Position numbers and translations under genes: made by a program. The notes beneath the pieces were generated by a model, which saw nothing but the letters and a program-made list of their open reading frames with translations, searched no databases and was not told the DNA's origin. From the NCBI RefSeq assembly GCF_900637055.1, contig NZ_LR134338.1:4863001-4927000 (forward strand): a stretch of DNA of 64,000 bases, read 5' to 3'. The DNA comes from Brevibacillus brevis. GTDB lineage: Bacteria > Bacillota > Bacilli > Brevibacillales > Brevibacillaceae. Positions 40,501-48,036 of this stretch are shown here, piece by piece. The stretch's first letter is position 1, and the number at the start of each line of letters is the position of its first letter.

Positions 40501-41642
40501 GCGCGCTCCTCCTCGTGATAGGGCATCAATCCGACCGAAATGGTGGCATTGCCCGACTTCTTCTTGGTCAAAACGAGTTCCCCCACGCCTGCGTATAACT
40601 TCGCGGCAGGCTCGCTCACTCCGTACGCTCCAGTGAATTTGAAGACGGTATCAGACGGATCGCTGATCTCTACCTGATTCAACTCTTCAGGCGAATACCA
40701 GACGAATGGCCAGCCGTATTTTTCGCAAACGGCGATCAGACCCGCTTCATCTTTTTTCAGTTCGATGGTCGCCAGTGCTTTTACACTTTTGATCGAAAAT
40801 TGCAGTTCATCCAGCGTTTCCTTAATGACTGCCTCAATCTCCTCTGCGGAGGTTCCACGATTGCAGCCCATCCCGAGCACGATGACCTTCGGACGATAAA
40901 GGACGCCGTTGTCCAAAATCGATTGTTCCTCCGGTGTGAGCAAGCGGTGTGAGACAACCAGAGCAGCTTGCGGCTGATCGGCTTTGGCCTCCGCGATTGT
41001 CGCGTATTCCTTGATGGACGGCGGCATCGGCGTGTCATGCATCCACCAGTCGCGTTCGCCGGATTCATTGATGACAGCTACACGCTCCTCGTTAACGACA
41101 GAAGCACTGACTGGCGTCAGCTTTTCAGCGGAATCCCACTCCCAGCCAAAACGTCTGCCAAATAGATCGACCGGAATCGTCTTTTGTACGTCAGATGCTG
41201 TCGTGATAATCGGACGAGCACCCATGACTGCTGCTACCTCGCGAGCCAGCTCATTGGCACCGCCCAAATGGCCGGACAGCACACTGATGACATTCTCCCC
41301 ACGGTCATCGACGACGACGACACCCGGGTCTTTCTTTTTGTCTTCAAGCAAAGGTGCGATCATCCGAATAACCGCACCCAGTGAAATAATGATGATTAAA
41401 CCTTTATAAGCAGGCCAGAGAGCGGGAAACAGCATCCGTACACTGTTCGAAAACAGCTGGATGCCGCGAGCTTCCTCATCTCCACGCTCGAACTTGCTCA
41501 TGTAGTACAGGTCTGTCCCAGGGAATTTCTGTGCCAGATCGCGCGCCATCTCTACTCCGTGCTTCGTGATGGCGACGATCGCATAGTCTCCGCGCTGCTC
41601 GATAACAGGGATTTCTCCCTCGATCAGTTCGATGATCTTCAT
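40497..41642 (-). CDS. cbiG: Cobalt-precorrin-5A hydrolase
   Basis: A 381-residue enzyme that opens the ring-A delta-lactone and expels the C20-derived two-carbon unit as acetaldehyde; it marks the anaerobic route. The N-terminal domain has AIVAITKHGVEMARDLA, LIIIISLGAVIRMIAPLLED and VISVLSGHLGGANELAREVA. The C-terminal domain has VLGMGCNRGTSAEEIEAVI and FTGAYGVSEPAAKL. Start and upstream stop share TAATG. Confidence 0.95.
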   Translation of the reverse strand: MKIIELIEGEIPVIEQRGDYAIVAITKHGVEMARDLAQKFPGTDLYYMSKFERGDEEARGIQLFSNSVRMLFPALWPAYKGLIIIISLGAVIRMIAPLLEDKKKDPGVVVVDDRGENVISVLSGHLGGANELAREVAAVMGARPIITTASDVQKTIPVDLFGRRFGWEWDSAEKLTPVSASVVNEERVAVINESGERDWWMHDTPMPPSIKEYATIAEAKADQPQAALVVSHRLLTPEEQSILDNGVLYRPKVIVLGMGCNRGTSAEEIEAVIKETLDELQFSIKSVKALATIELKKDEAGLIAVCEKYGWPFVWYSPEELNQVEISDPSDTVFKFTGAYGVSEPAAKLYAGVGELVLTKKKSGNATISVGLMPYHEEERA

Positions 41643-42421
41643 TATTCCTTCACACCTTTTCTGAACCCGTGTGTAAAGGTTTTATCATACAGCTTGGAAC
41701 GGTACTGCTCGCTCTTGTCGTGGATGTTCGGGTCCAATGCCCAGCCAGCCAAAATCATTGCGTGCTTGCGAATGCCGTTTTTGCCCATGTCTTCGTCCAA
41801 ATTTTTCAGCGTGGTGCGAATGATCAATTGATCCGGCCAGCTTGCACGTTGTACGACGGCTACTGGCGTATCCTCGCTCCAACCAGCTTCGATCAGCTCA
41901 CGGACTACTTTTTTCGTCAAAGTCGCACTCAAATAAAGTGCCAGTGTGCAATGATGCTCAGCAAGTGCACGCAGCTTTTCTCTTTCTGGTACTGGTGTGC
42001 GACCTTCTGCGCGGGTGAGGATAATCGTCTGTGTCAGATCAGGAATCGTCAGCTCGGCTCCTACTGCTGCCGCTGCCGCAAATACGGAGCTCACACCAGG
42101 AACGATTTCGACTTCAATGCCTTTTTCCTTTAACAGTGCAATCTGCTCCATAATCGCGCCATAAATCGATGGATCGCCCGTATGCAGGCGTACCACTGTT
42201 TTTCCACTGCTAATCCGTTCTACCAATTGTTCTACCATTTCTTCCAATGCCATCCCCGAGCTTTGCAGTACTTCCGCCTTCGGATTGCCGAGCGCAACCA
42301 ACTCCTCGTTCACGAGAGAATCGGTATACATAATGACGTCTGCCTTTTGCAGCAGCTTCAAGCCTTTTACCGTAATCAAATCAGGGTCGCCGGGACCCGC
42401 TCCCACTATGTACAGTTTCAT
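41642..42421 (-). CDS. cbiF: Cobalt-precorrin-4 C11-methyltransferase
   Basis: A 259-residue SAM methyltransferase that methylates C11. The family pattern is LYIVGAGPGDPDLITVKGLK, MYTDSLVNEELV, VRLHTGDPSIYGAIMEQI, VPGVSSVFAAAAAVGAELTI and IILTRAEGRTPVPERE, the last being typical of CbiF/CobM. It is followed by cbiG and preceded by cbiL with single-base TAATG overlaps, so the three are translationally coupled. Confidence 0.95.
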   Translation of the reverse strand: MKLYIVGAGPGDPDLITVKGLKLLQKADVIMYTDSLVNEELVALGNPKAEVLQSSGMALEEMVEQLVERISSGKTVVRLHTGDPSIYGAIMEQIALLKEKGIEVEIVPGVSSVFAAAAAVGAELTIPDLTQTIILTRAEGRTPVPEREKLRALAEHHCTLALYLSATLTKKVVRELIEAGWSEDTPVAVVQRASWPDQLIIRTTLKNLDEDMGKNGIRKHAMILAGWALDPNIHDKSEQYRSKLYDKTFTHGFRKGVKE

Positions 42422-43131
42422 TACTTTTTCACCACCATCAGTGTAAGATAGCTAAGCTCTGCCCGCTCCAGTTCACGCATATCGGTCCAAACCATTTCCT
42501 CGGAGGAAGTGACCTTGGTCGCTACTGCTGCCTTTTCAGCCAGCCCCATTTCCTTCAGCAAGCCAATGATCATTGGCAGTACTTTCGCTACCTTCAGGAA
42601 CACGACGGTATCGTGGTTCTCAAGCGCTTTGCGCATAGCTTCCTTGTCTTCTGTCGCCGGGATGATGCCGATCTGCTCGTCGCCATCCGCCAGCGGCAGA
42701 TTGAAGCGGGACGCTGCTCCCAGAAACGAAGAGACGCCTGGTACGGTCACGATTGGCACTTCCGGGTGCTCCTCATGCATGACACGCATCATGTGGATAA
42801 ACGTGCTGTAAAACATCGGATCGCCTTCCGTTACAAAAGCGACATCCTTGCCTTCAGACAGTCGTTCCCAGACGATCTCCACCGTGTTGTTCCACTCGCG
42901 CTCCAAAATTTCTTTGTCCCGCGTCATCGGGAATACGAGTCCGAGCATTTCCTTGTCTGGTGACTGCACGTACAGCTCCGCGATTTGATGTGCGTAGCTT
43001 TTGCTGCCCATGCGTTTTTTCGGGTACGCAATCACTGGCGATTGCTGCAATAGACGAAATGCCTTGACGGTAATCAATTCAGGGTCGCCGGGCCCTACGC
43101 CCAGTCCGTACAATGTTCCGATCTTAGTCAC
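42421..43131 (-). CDS. cbiL: Cobalt-precorrin-2 C20-methyltransferase
   Basis: A 236-residue SAM methyltransferase, first of the cobalt-dependent methylation series. Landmarks: LYGLGVGPGDPELITVKAFR, VIAYPKKRMGSKSYAHQIAE, VAFVTEGDPMFYSTFIHMM and VPGVSSFLGAASRFNLPLA, with PATEDKEAMRKAL near residue 155, all typical of CbiL/CobI. It is 21 bases downstream of cbiET. Confidence 0.95.
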   Translation of the reverse strand: MTKIGTLYGLGVGPGDPELITVKAFRLLQQSPVIAYPKKRMGSKSYAHQIAELYVQSPDKEMLGLVFPMTRDKEILEREWNNTVEIVWERLSEGKDVAFVTEGDPMFYSTFIHMMRVMHEEHPEVPIVTVPGVSSFLGAASRFNLPLADGDEQIGIIPATEDKEAMRKALENHDTVVFLKVAKVLPMIIGLLKEMGLAEKAAVATKVTSSEEMVWTDMRELERAELSYLTLMVVKK

Positions 43132-43152
43132 TAGAATCTCCTCCTTTGTTCT

Positions 43153-44358
43153 TTAAGCCTGCTTGGCCCATGCGGTAATGATGTAGATCGGATTCAATGC
43201 TTCAAAGCGCGTCAGGGACAAAATCGGCTTGCTGCGCGATAGCTGCGCCAGTGTCACCGATGTCTCGAATCCTTCCTGCGCGAATGCTTGTGTCGCTTCG
43301 TACAATGTCTCAATGGTCGCTGCGTTCACCACAATCCGGCCATTCGGGCGCAGTCGTGTGCAGCAGATGTTCAACAGCTCGCGCAATTCTCCGCCACTGC
43401 CGCCGATAAACACGGCATCCGGGTCTGGGAACTCCTCCAAACCATGCGGGGCACGGGCGCCTACAACCGTCAAATCCGTGCGAAACTTCGCCATGTTCTG
43501 GCGGCAGTTTTCCAGATCGTCCGCATTCTTCTCTACGCCGTACACTTCACCCTCACGTGCGATCCGTGCCGCTTCGATTGCGACAGAGCCTGTGCAGGTG
43601 CCGATGTCCCAGACGATGCTTTTGGCATGCAATTGCAGCTGCGCAATGCTTAAAATGCGCACTTCTTTTTTCGTAATGAGTCCCTTGTCCGGCTTGCGCT
43701 GGGAGAACTCCTCATCTGCGATTCCGAACGGCCATACCGGGCTTGGACGGCGTTTTTTCAAAATCACGACATTCAGATCAGAGAATACACCATCTGCCAT
43801 TTCCTCAAGGGAATACCAGCCTGTCCGCTCTTCTTCACTACCGAGATTCTCCGCCACGAACGCATCGTACTCGGTCATCTGGAACGAGAGGAGATAGCGG
43901 GCGATCGCTGCTGGAGAGTTTTCCCGATCCGTCAGCAGTGCAACCTTTTCCTTCCCGTCGATCCGCTGTGCCAGACCTTTGATACTGCGTCCGTGCACAC
44001 TAGCAAGTGTCGCATCCTGCCATGCTTCTCCCATTTTGGCAAAAGCGAGCTGGATGGAGCTCAGGTGCGGGTAAAGCTCTACTTTCAGCTTTTTGGCAAG
44101 CAAGCTGCCGATCCCGTAAAAGAGCGGGTCGCCTGACGCCAGAATGACCGTCTTTCGCGTCTCTGTGCGCAGCTCCTCCACCATCGCGGTCAGTCCGCCC
44201 TTCAGTACACGCTTTTCTCCTGTATACTCTGGGAAAAAACTGAGGTGTCGCTCTCCTCCAACCAACAATTCACTTTCCTCTATCCAAGTCCGGTACAACG
44301 GCAGCAGACTCTGCTGTCCATCATCCCCGATTCCAATTACTTTCATCGCCTGTGTCAT
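43153..44358 (-). CDS. cbiET: Fused CbiE-CbiT: precorrin-6B/7 C5 and C15 methyltransferase/decarboxylase
   Basis: A 401-residue fusion equivalent to CobL. Residues 1-205 are the CbiE tetrapyrrole methylase (KVIGIGDDGQQSLLPLYRTW, VILASGDPLFYGIGSLLAKK), which methylates C5. Residues 225-401 are a Rossmann-type SAM domain (CbiT; SIVWDIGTCTGSVAIEAARI, VGARAPHGLEEFPDPDAVFI, GGSGGELRELL), which methylates C15 and decarboxylates ring C acetate. ATG 44358 has GGGAAGGGTG upstream and overlaps cbiD by 38 bases. Confidence 0.95.
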   Translation of the reverse strand: MTQAMKVIGIGDDGQQSLLPLYRTWIEESELLVGGERHLSFFPEYTGEKRVLKGGLTAMVEELRTETRKTVILASGDPLFYGIGSLLAKKLKVELYPHLSSIQLAFAKMGEAWQDATLASVHGRSIKGLAQRIDGKEKVALLTDRENSPAAIARYLLSFQMTEYDAFVAENLGSEEERTGWYSLEEMADGVFSDLNVVILKKRRPSPVWPFGIADEEFSQRKPDKGLITKKEVRILSIAQLQLHAKSIVWDIGTCTGSVAIEAARIAREGEVYGVEKNADDLENCRQNMAKFRTDLTVVGARAPHGLEEFPDPDAVFIGGSGGELRELLNICCTRLRPNGRIVVNAATIETLYEATQAFAQEGFETSVTLAQLSRSKPILSLTRFEALNPIYIITAWAKQA

Positions 44359-45457
44359 TGATCGTCACCCTTCCCAACAGGGACCCTTTCATTGTGATGA
44401 TGATGGTTTCGACCTCAATGCCGCCACCCACTTCCTTCAGTGCAGCGCGACAGCAGTTTTCGCACATGATCTCGAAAAAGGCGGGCGTGTCCACCATCAT
44501 ATCGCCTACCTGCGAAGCGGTGTTGGCTCCCAAAATTTCGTCAATACGCTCCTGCGAAGCTCCTGCATCTGCCGCCATTTGAGCGAGGAAGCCGAAATCG
44601 ACGGGTGCGCTTTTGGAATGAACCATCATGACGCCCTGCGCCACTTTGGAAAACTTGCCCATCATCCCGACCAAGGTCACTTTGCGCATCCCTTTGTTCT
44701 TGCACTGCTTGAGGGAAAAGCCGACGAAATCGCCCATTTCCACGAATGCTTCTTCCGACAGCTCTGGATAAGTAGCGACCCCGTAGGATTCACTCTTTCC
44801 GCCCGTCGAAAGCACGATATGATCGCAGCCGGCTTCCTTGGCGACATTGACTGCTTGCGCCACACTCGCCTTGTAGGCAGAAGTGGAAAACGGCACCACG
44901 ATTCCGCGCGTCCCCAATATGGAGATGCCGCCGAGTATGCCGAGTCGTCCATTCAATGTTTTTTTGGCGATTTCCTCGCCCGCAGGCACGGAGATGACGA
45001 TTTTGATCCCACGCTGGGTCCCGTACTCATCCAGAACAGCCTGCGCGGTTTCCCTGATCATTTTGCGCGGGACCGGATTGATCGCTGCCTCGCCAATCGG
45101 AACGGGCAACCCTGGCTTGGTCACCCGTCCCACACCGAGGCCGCCATCCAAAATAATGCCGGGCTCATCCGACCATTCCACGGTAGAGAGAATAAGGGCA
45201 CCGTGTGTCGCGTCAGGATCGTCTCCTCCATCCTTGATCGTGCCTGCTGTCGCCCTCACCGATGAAAATTCACAGCTCTCCATCTGAAAGGTGACGTCCT
45301 CGCCGATTGGCAGGCGAATGGTCGCTTGGCTTTGCTCTTCCTGAGTAATCAGCGCGATCAAAGCAGCCTTGGTCGTCGCCGTTGCGCATGATCCAGTCGT
45401 ATATCCGTGGCGGAGGGGCTTTGCCTCTTTTTCGTCCGTTGCTGCTTTGGCTGCCAT
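44321..45457 (-). CDS. cbiD: Cobalt-precorrin-5B C1-methyltransferase
   Basis: About 378 residues; the start is set at ATG 45457, which overlaps the cbiC stop region and leaves a short charged lead before the family opening LRHGYTTGSCATATTKAAL. CbiD is structurally unlike the other methyltransferases. Further motifs: DGGLGVGRVTKPGLPVPIGE, INPVPRKMI, GGISILGTRGIVVPFS and LSTGGKSESYG. It acts only in the anaerobic route. Confidence 0.95.
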   Translation of the reverse strand: MAAKAATDEKEAKPLRHGYTTGSCATATTKAALIALITQEEQSQATIRLPIGEDVTFQMESCEFSSVRATAGTIKDGGDDPDATHGALILSTVEWSDEPGIILDGGLGVGRVTKPGLPVPIGEAAINPVPRKMIRETAQAVLDEYGTQRGIKIVISVPAGEEIAKKTLNGRLGILGGISILGTRGIVVPFSTSAYKASVAQAVNVAKEAGCDHIVLSTGGKSESYGVATYPELSEEAFVEMGDFVGFSLKQCKNKGMRKVTLVGMMGKFSKVAQGVMMVHSKSAPVDFGFLAQMAADAGASQERIDEILGANTASQVGDMMVDTPAFFEIMCENCCRAALKEVGGGIEVETIIITMKGSLLGRVTINDTGDESNWNRG

Positions 45458-45461
45458 CTGC

Positions 45462-46112
45462 TTAGCCCAACCGTTCCGCCATGATCGAAATGGCATTCAA
45501 TGCTGCTACCGTTACTGGGCTTCCGCCTTTGCGTCCCATGTTCGTGATGAATGGGATATCGAGCTTCGCCAGCTCTTCCTTGGATTCAGCCGCAGATACG
45601 AAGCCAACTGGCATCCCGATCACCAGACCTGGCTTTGCTTCGCCTTCCTTCACCATGCGGATCAGCTCCAGGAGTGCCGTAGGTGCGTTTCCGATGCAAA
45701 AGATTCCGCCATCCGCTTCCTTGATCGCTTTGCGCATGGAAATGATCGCACGGGTCGTATTCAGACGCTTCGCCTCTTCCATCACATCACGGTCAGAGAT
45801 ATACACCTTCACTTGTCCGCCGAATTTTTCAATGCGGTTTTTGCTGATACCGACTTGCACCATCTGTACATCTGCTACGACGATTTTGCCGCTGCGGATT
45901 GCTTCGATTCCCGATTTTACTGCGTCCGGGTGGAAAACAAGGCTGCGTCCAAGATCAAAGTCTGCGGATGCGTGAATGACGCGTTGTACTACCGGATATT
46001 GTTCTTCTGTAAAAGAATGCTCGCCCAGCTCATCTGTAATGATTTGAAAGCTCAAATCCTCAATCTCTTGCGGTTGTACGGTCATCGGTTTAAATTCTGT
46101 TTTGAAATCCAT
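45462..46112 (-). CDS. cbiC: Cobalt-precorrin-8 methylmutase
   Basis: About 216 residues. ATG 46112 follows TGGAGGAAACTAACC, a strong site; a longer frame would run into the MITE-like element. The enzyme moves a methyl group from C11 to C12, giving cobyrinic acid. Motifs: EQYPVVQRVIHASADFDLGR with the catalytic His, IVVADVQMVQVGISKN, and FCIGNAPTALLELIRMV, followed by GMPVGFVSAAESKEEL. Confidence 0.96.
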   Translation of the reverse strand: MDFKTEFKPMTVQPQEIEDLSFQIITDELGEHSFTEEQYPVVQRVIHASADFDLGRSLVFHPDAVKSGIEAIRSGKIVVADVQMVQVGISKNRIEKFGGQVKVYISDRDVMEEAKRLNTTRAIISMRKAIKEADGGIFCIGNAPTALLELIRMVKEGEAKPGLVIGMPVGFVSAAESKEELAKLDIPFITNMGRKGGSPVTVAALNAISIMAERLG

Positions 46113-46145
46113 GGTTAGTTTCCTCCAGTCACAATTTAAATGCGC

Positions 46146-46269
46146 GTTCAAAAAGTCGGCTTTTCAGCACCGAGAAGATGGCGAGAACCGGACTTTGACG
46201 GTGAACGCCATATTCGATGTCAAATATGCTTCACGAACCACTTCGTTATCAAAAGACGACTTATTGAAC
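46146..46269. repeat. MITE-like palindromic element inside the cobalamin operon
   Basis: The ends are 19-base inverted repeats, GTTCAAAAAGTCGGCTTTT at 46146-46164 and the complement of GTTCAATAAGTCGTCTTTT at 46251-46269, with 17 of 19 matches. The 86 bases between have no coding potential. The element separates cobK from cbiC, and the cobK end (Val, Gln, stop) lies within the right repeat. No target duplication was seen and no transposase is near. Its arms could fold in the operon mRNA. Confidence 0.65.
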
Positions 46270-47028
46270 AACCTCTTTGAGTTGTTCTAAAACACTGGTA
46301 AAGTCGGAAAACTTCGTTCCATAATCGATCTTCGGACGACCAATGACGATTGTTTCGATGCCCATTTCCAGTGCCGCTTCCACCTTTTCGTCAAAAGCAC
46401 CTACCTTGCCGCTCTCCTTGGTAATCATCAGCGTGACACCATAATGATCGTAGAGTGCTTTGTTCAGCTCCTTGGAAAAAGGACCTTGCATCGCGACGAT
46501 GTTTTTTTGCTCGACACCGAGCTCTTCGCATTTCTGCATATTGTCAAGACGCGGCAGCATGCGTGCTACTACCGTCGTGTCTGGCAAGCCCAACAGCCGA
46601 TCCGTGAACGTTTTCAGCGTCTTGCTTCCTGTTGTCAGCATGATGACACCACGCTTTTCTGCCGCCAGCTCAGCCGCCTGGACGTAGTCTTCTACCACAA
46701 TCAGCTTCTCGCTGCCCGGTGAGGAGAGGCTCTCCCGCTCGTAGCGAATGTAGGGGACTCCTGCGCCCTGTGCTCCTGCCATGGCGTTTTTGGAGGCTTC
46801 CTCTGCGAAGGGATGACTCGCGTCGACCACGCATTGTACGGCTCTCTCTTGGATCAGCTGCTGAATATCTTCGGCAGTCAGGCGACCGACCTGGACAGGC
46901 ACGCCCGCCTCCTCCATACTTTTCGCAGCATTGTCAGTGACGACCGTCGTCAACAGTTCGTAGCCCTTGTCCTTGATTTGCAAAGCCAACTCGCGCGCGT
47001 CGCTCGTTCCAGCCAGTACCAGAATCAT
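46261..47028 (-). CDS. cobK: Cobalt-precorrin-6A reductase
   Basis: A 255-residue NAD(P)H-dependent enzyme (CbiJ/CobK) that reduces the macrocycle of precorrin-6A. It opens MILVLAGTSDARELALQIKD and includes VVDASHPFAEEASKNAMAGA, MLTTGSKTLKTF and IVAMQGPFSKELNKALY; MITKESGKVGAFDEKVEAAL lies near the C-terminus. The last codons are supplied by the MITE-like element, so the original C-terminus may have been changed slightly. Twelve bases separate it from cbiX. Confidence 0.94.
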   Translation of the reverse strand: MILVLAGTSDARELALQIKDKGYELLTTVVTDNAAKSMEEAGVPVQVGRLTAEDIQQLIQERAVQCVVDASHPFAEEASKNAMAGAQGAGVPYIRYERESLSSPGSEKLIVVEDYVQAAELAAEKRGVIMLTTGSKTLKTFTDRLLGLPDTTVVARMLPRLDNMQKCEELGVEQKNIVAMQGPFSKELNKALYDHYGVTLMITKESGKVGAFDEKVEAALEMGIETIVIGRPKIDYGTKFSDFTSVLEQLKEVVQ

Positions 47029-47040
47029 GCTGTCTTCCTC

Positions 47041-48000
47041 CTACTTGGTAACGTGGTCGTGCTTGTGATCATGCTTGTGGTCATGATCGTGATCATGGTC
47101 GTGGTCATGGTCATGGTCGTGATGATGATGGTGGTGGTGGTGACCATGGTGGTGATGATGTCCATGCTCGTCATCGTGGTGGTGATGATGATGGTCGATG
47201 TGCTCCATCGCTGCCAGTCTGTACTGACAGGTATCACAGTTCAGCTTCACTTCACCGTGCAACGCTTCCTCCACACGATCCTTGAGCACTTCCTTCAACA
47301 ACGGATGGAAGCCAAAATACTCGGCCATTTCGAACTGGGCTTCCGGATATTGCTCACGGAACTTCTCCAGCTGGTCGCTCATCCGTTTAATCAACACACC
47401 CGTGAACAAGAAGTACGGCAAGAGAACGATGCGCTTCGCACCCAGCTTCAGGCAACGCTCAACGCCCTCGTCGTACAATGGATACGTCACACCCATAAAG
47501 GCAGTCTCTACCCACTTGGCTTTGTAGCGCTCCCAGAACAGTCGGGACATTTTGTAAATATCGCTATTGGCATCTGCATCGCTGCTGCCGCGTCCGATTA
47601 CGAGTACAGCCAGGTCATCATGGTCTTCCCCGGAGGCAAAGCCTGCCTCTTCCATGCGTGCGGTCAGGATATTGATGACTTCGTCGTGAATGCCGATCGG
47701 GCGTCCGTAGATGAACTGAACGTGTGGGTGCAGCTCCTTCGCCTCGTCGATAGCAGCTGGAATATGAATTTTGGCATGTCCGGCAGAGAACAGGATGATT
47801 GGAATCACCGCCACGCGGGTTGCACCCCGTGCCACGCACGTATTCAAGCCTTGCAGCATGTCAGGACGAGCGAACTCCAGAAAGCACGTCTCGATAATCG
47901 GTACATCCAAGTCCGGTGTAAGCGTCGCTACAAACTGGCGAATCTCTTCATTGCCTTCCGGGTCCTTGCTTCCATGACCTACAAATAATACTGCGTCCAT
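47041..48000 (-). CDS. cbiX: Sirohydrochlorin cobaltochelatase with His-rich tail
   Basis: A 319-residue long-form CbiX that inserts Co(II) into sirohydrochlorin. Two similar chelatase halves are visible: AVLFVGHGSKDPEGNEEIRQ with VIPIILFSAGHAKIHIPAA, and VLVIGRGSSDADANSDIYKM with VLLPYFLFTGVLIKRM. After these comes NCDTCQYR, a CxxC motif as in the Fe-S site of B. megaterium CbiX. The last 50 residues are almost only His and Asp, a metal-binding or metal-storage tail. The tail DNA is a run of CAT/CAC/GAC codons and looks slippage-prone. Confidence 0.95.
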   Translation of the reverse strand: MDAVLFVGHGSKDPEGNEEIRQFVATLTPDLDVPIIETCFLEFARPDMLQGLNTCVARGATRVAVIPIILFSAGHAKIHIPAAIDEAKELHPHVQFIYGRPIGIHDEVINILTARMEEAGFASGEDHDDLAVLVIGRGSSDADANSDIYKMSRLFWERYKAKWVETAFMGVTYPLYDEGVERCLKLGAKRIVLLPYFLFTGVLIKRMSDQLEKFREQYPEAQFEMAEYFGFHPLLKEVLKDRVEEALHGEVKLNCDTCQYRLAAMEHIDHHHHHHDDEHGHHHHHGHHHHHHHHDHDHDHDHDHDHDHKHDHKHDHVTK

Positions 48001-48036
48001 TTTATGTCCCCCTCGTTTATATTTGGTGTTCTTGCA

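Noticed and set aside
47050..47205. Repetitive GTG/ATG-rich DNA that could be mistaken for a repeat array or CRISPR
   Set aside because: The period is that of His and Asp codons in the cbiX tail. There are no constant repeats with unique spacers.
47033..47988. Long plus-strand open frame rich in Met and Val opposite cbiX
   Set aside because: It is the shadow of the His/Asp codon run and the chelatase on the other strand, with no ribosome site and no natural protein composition outside that run.
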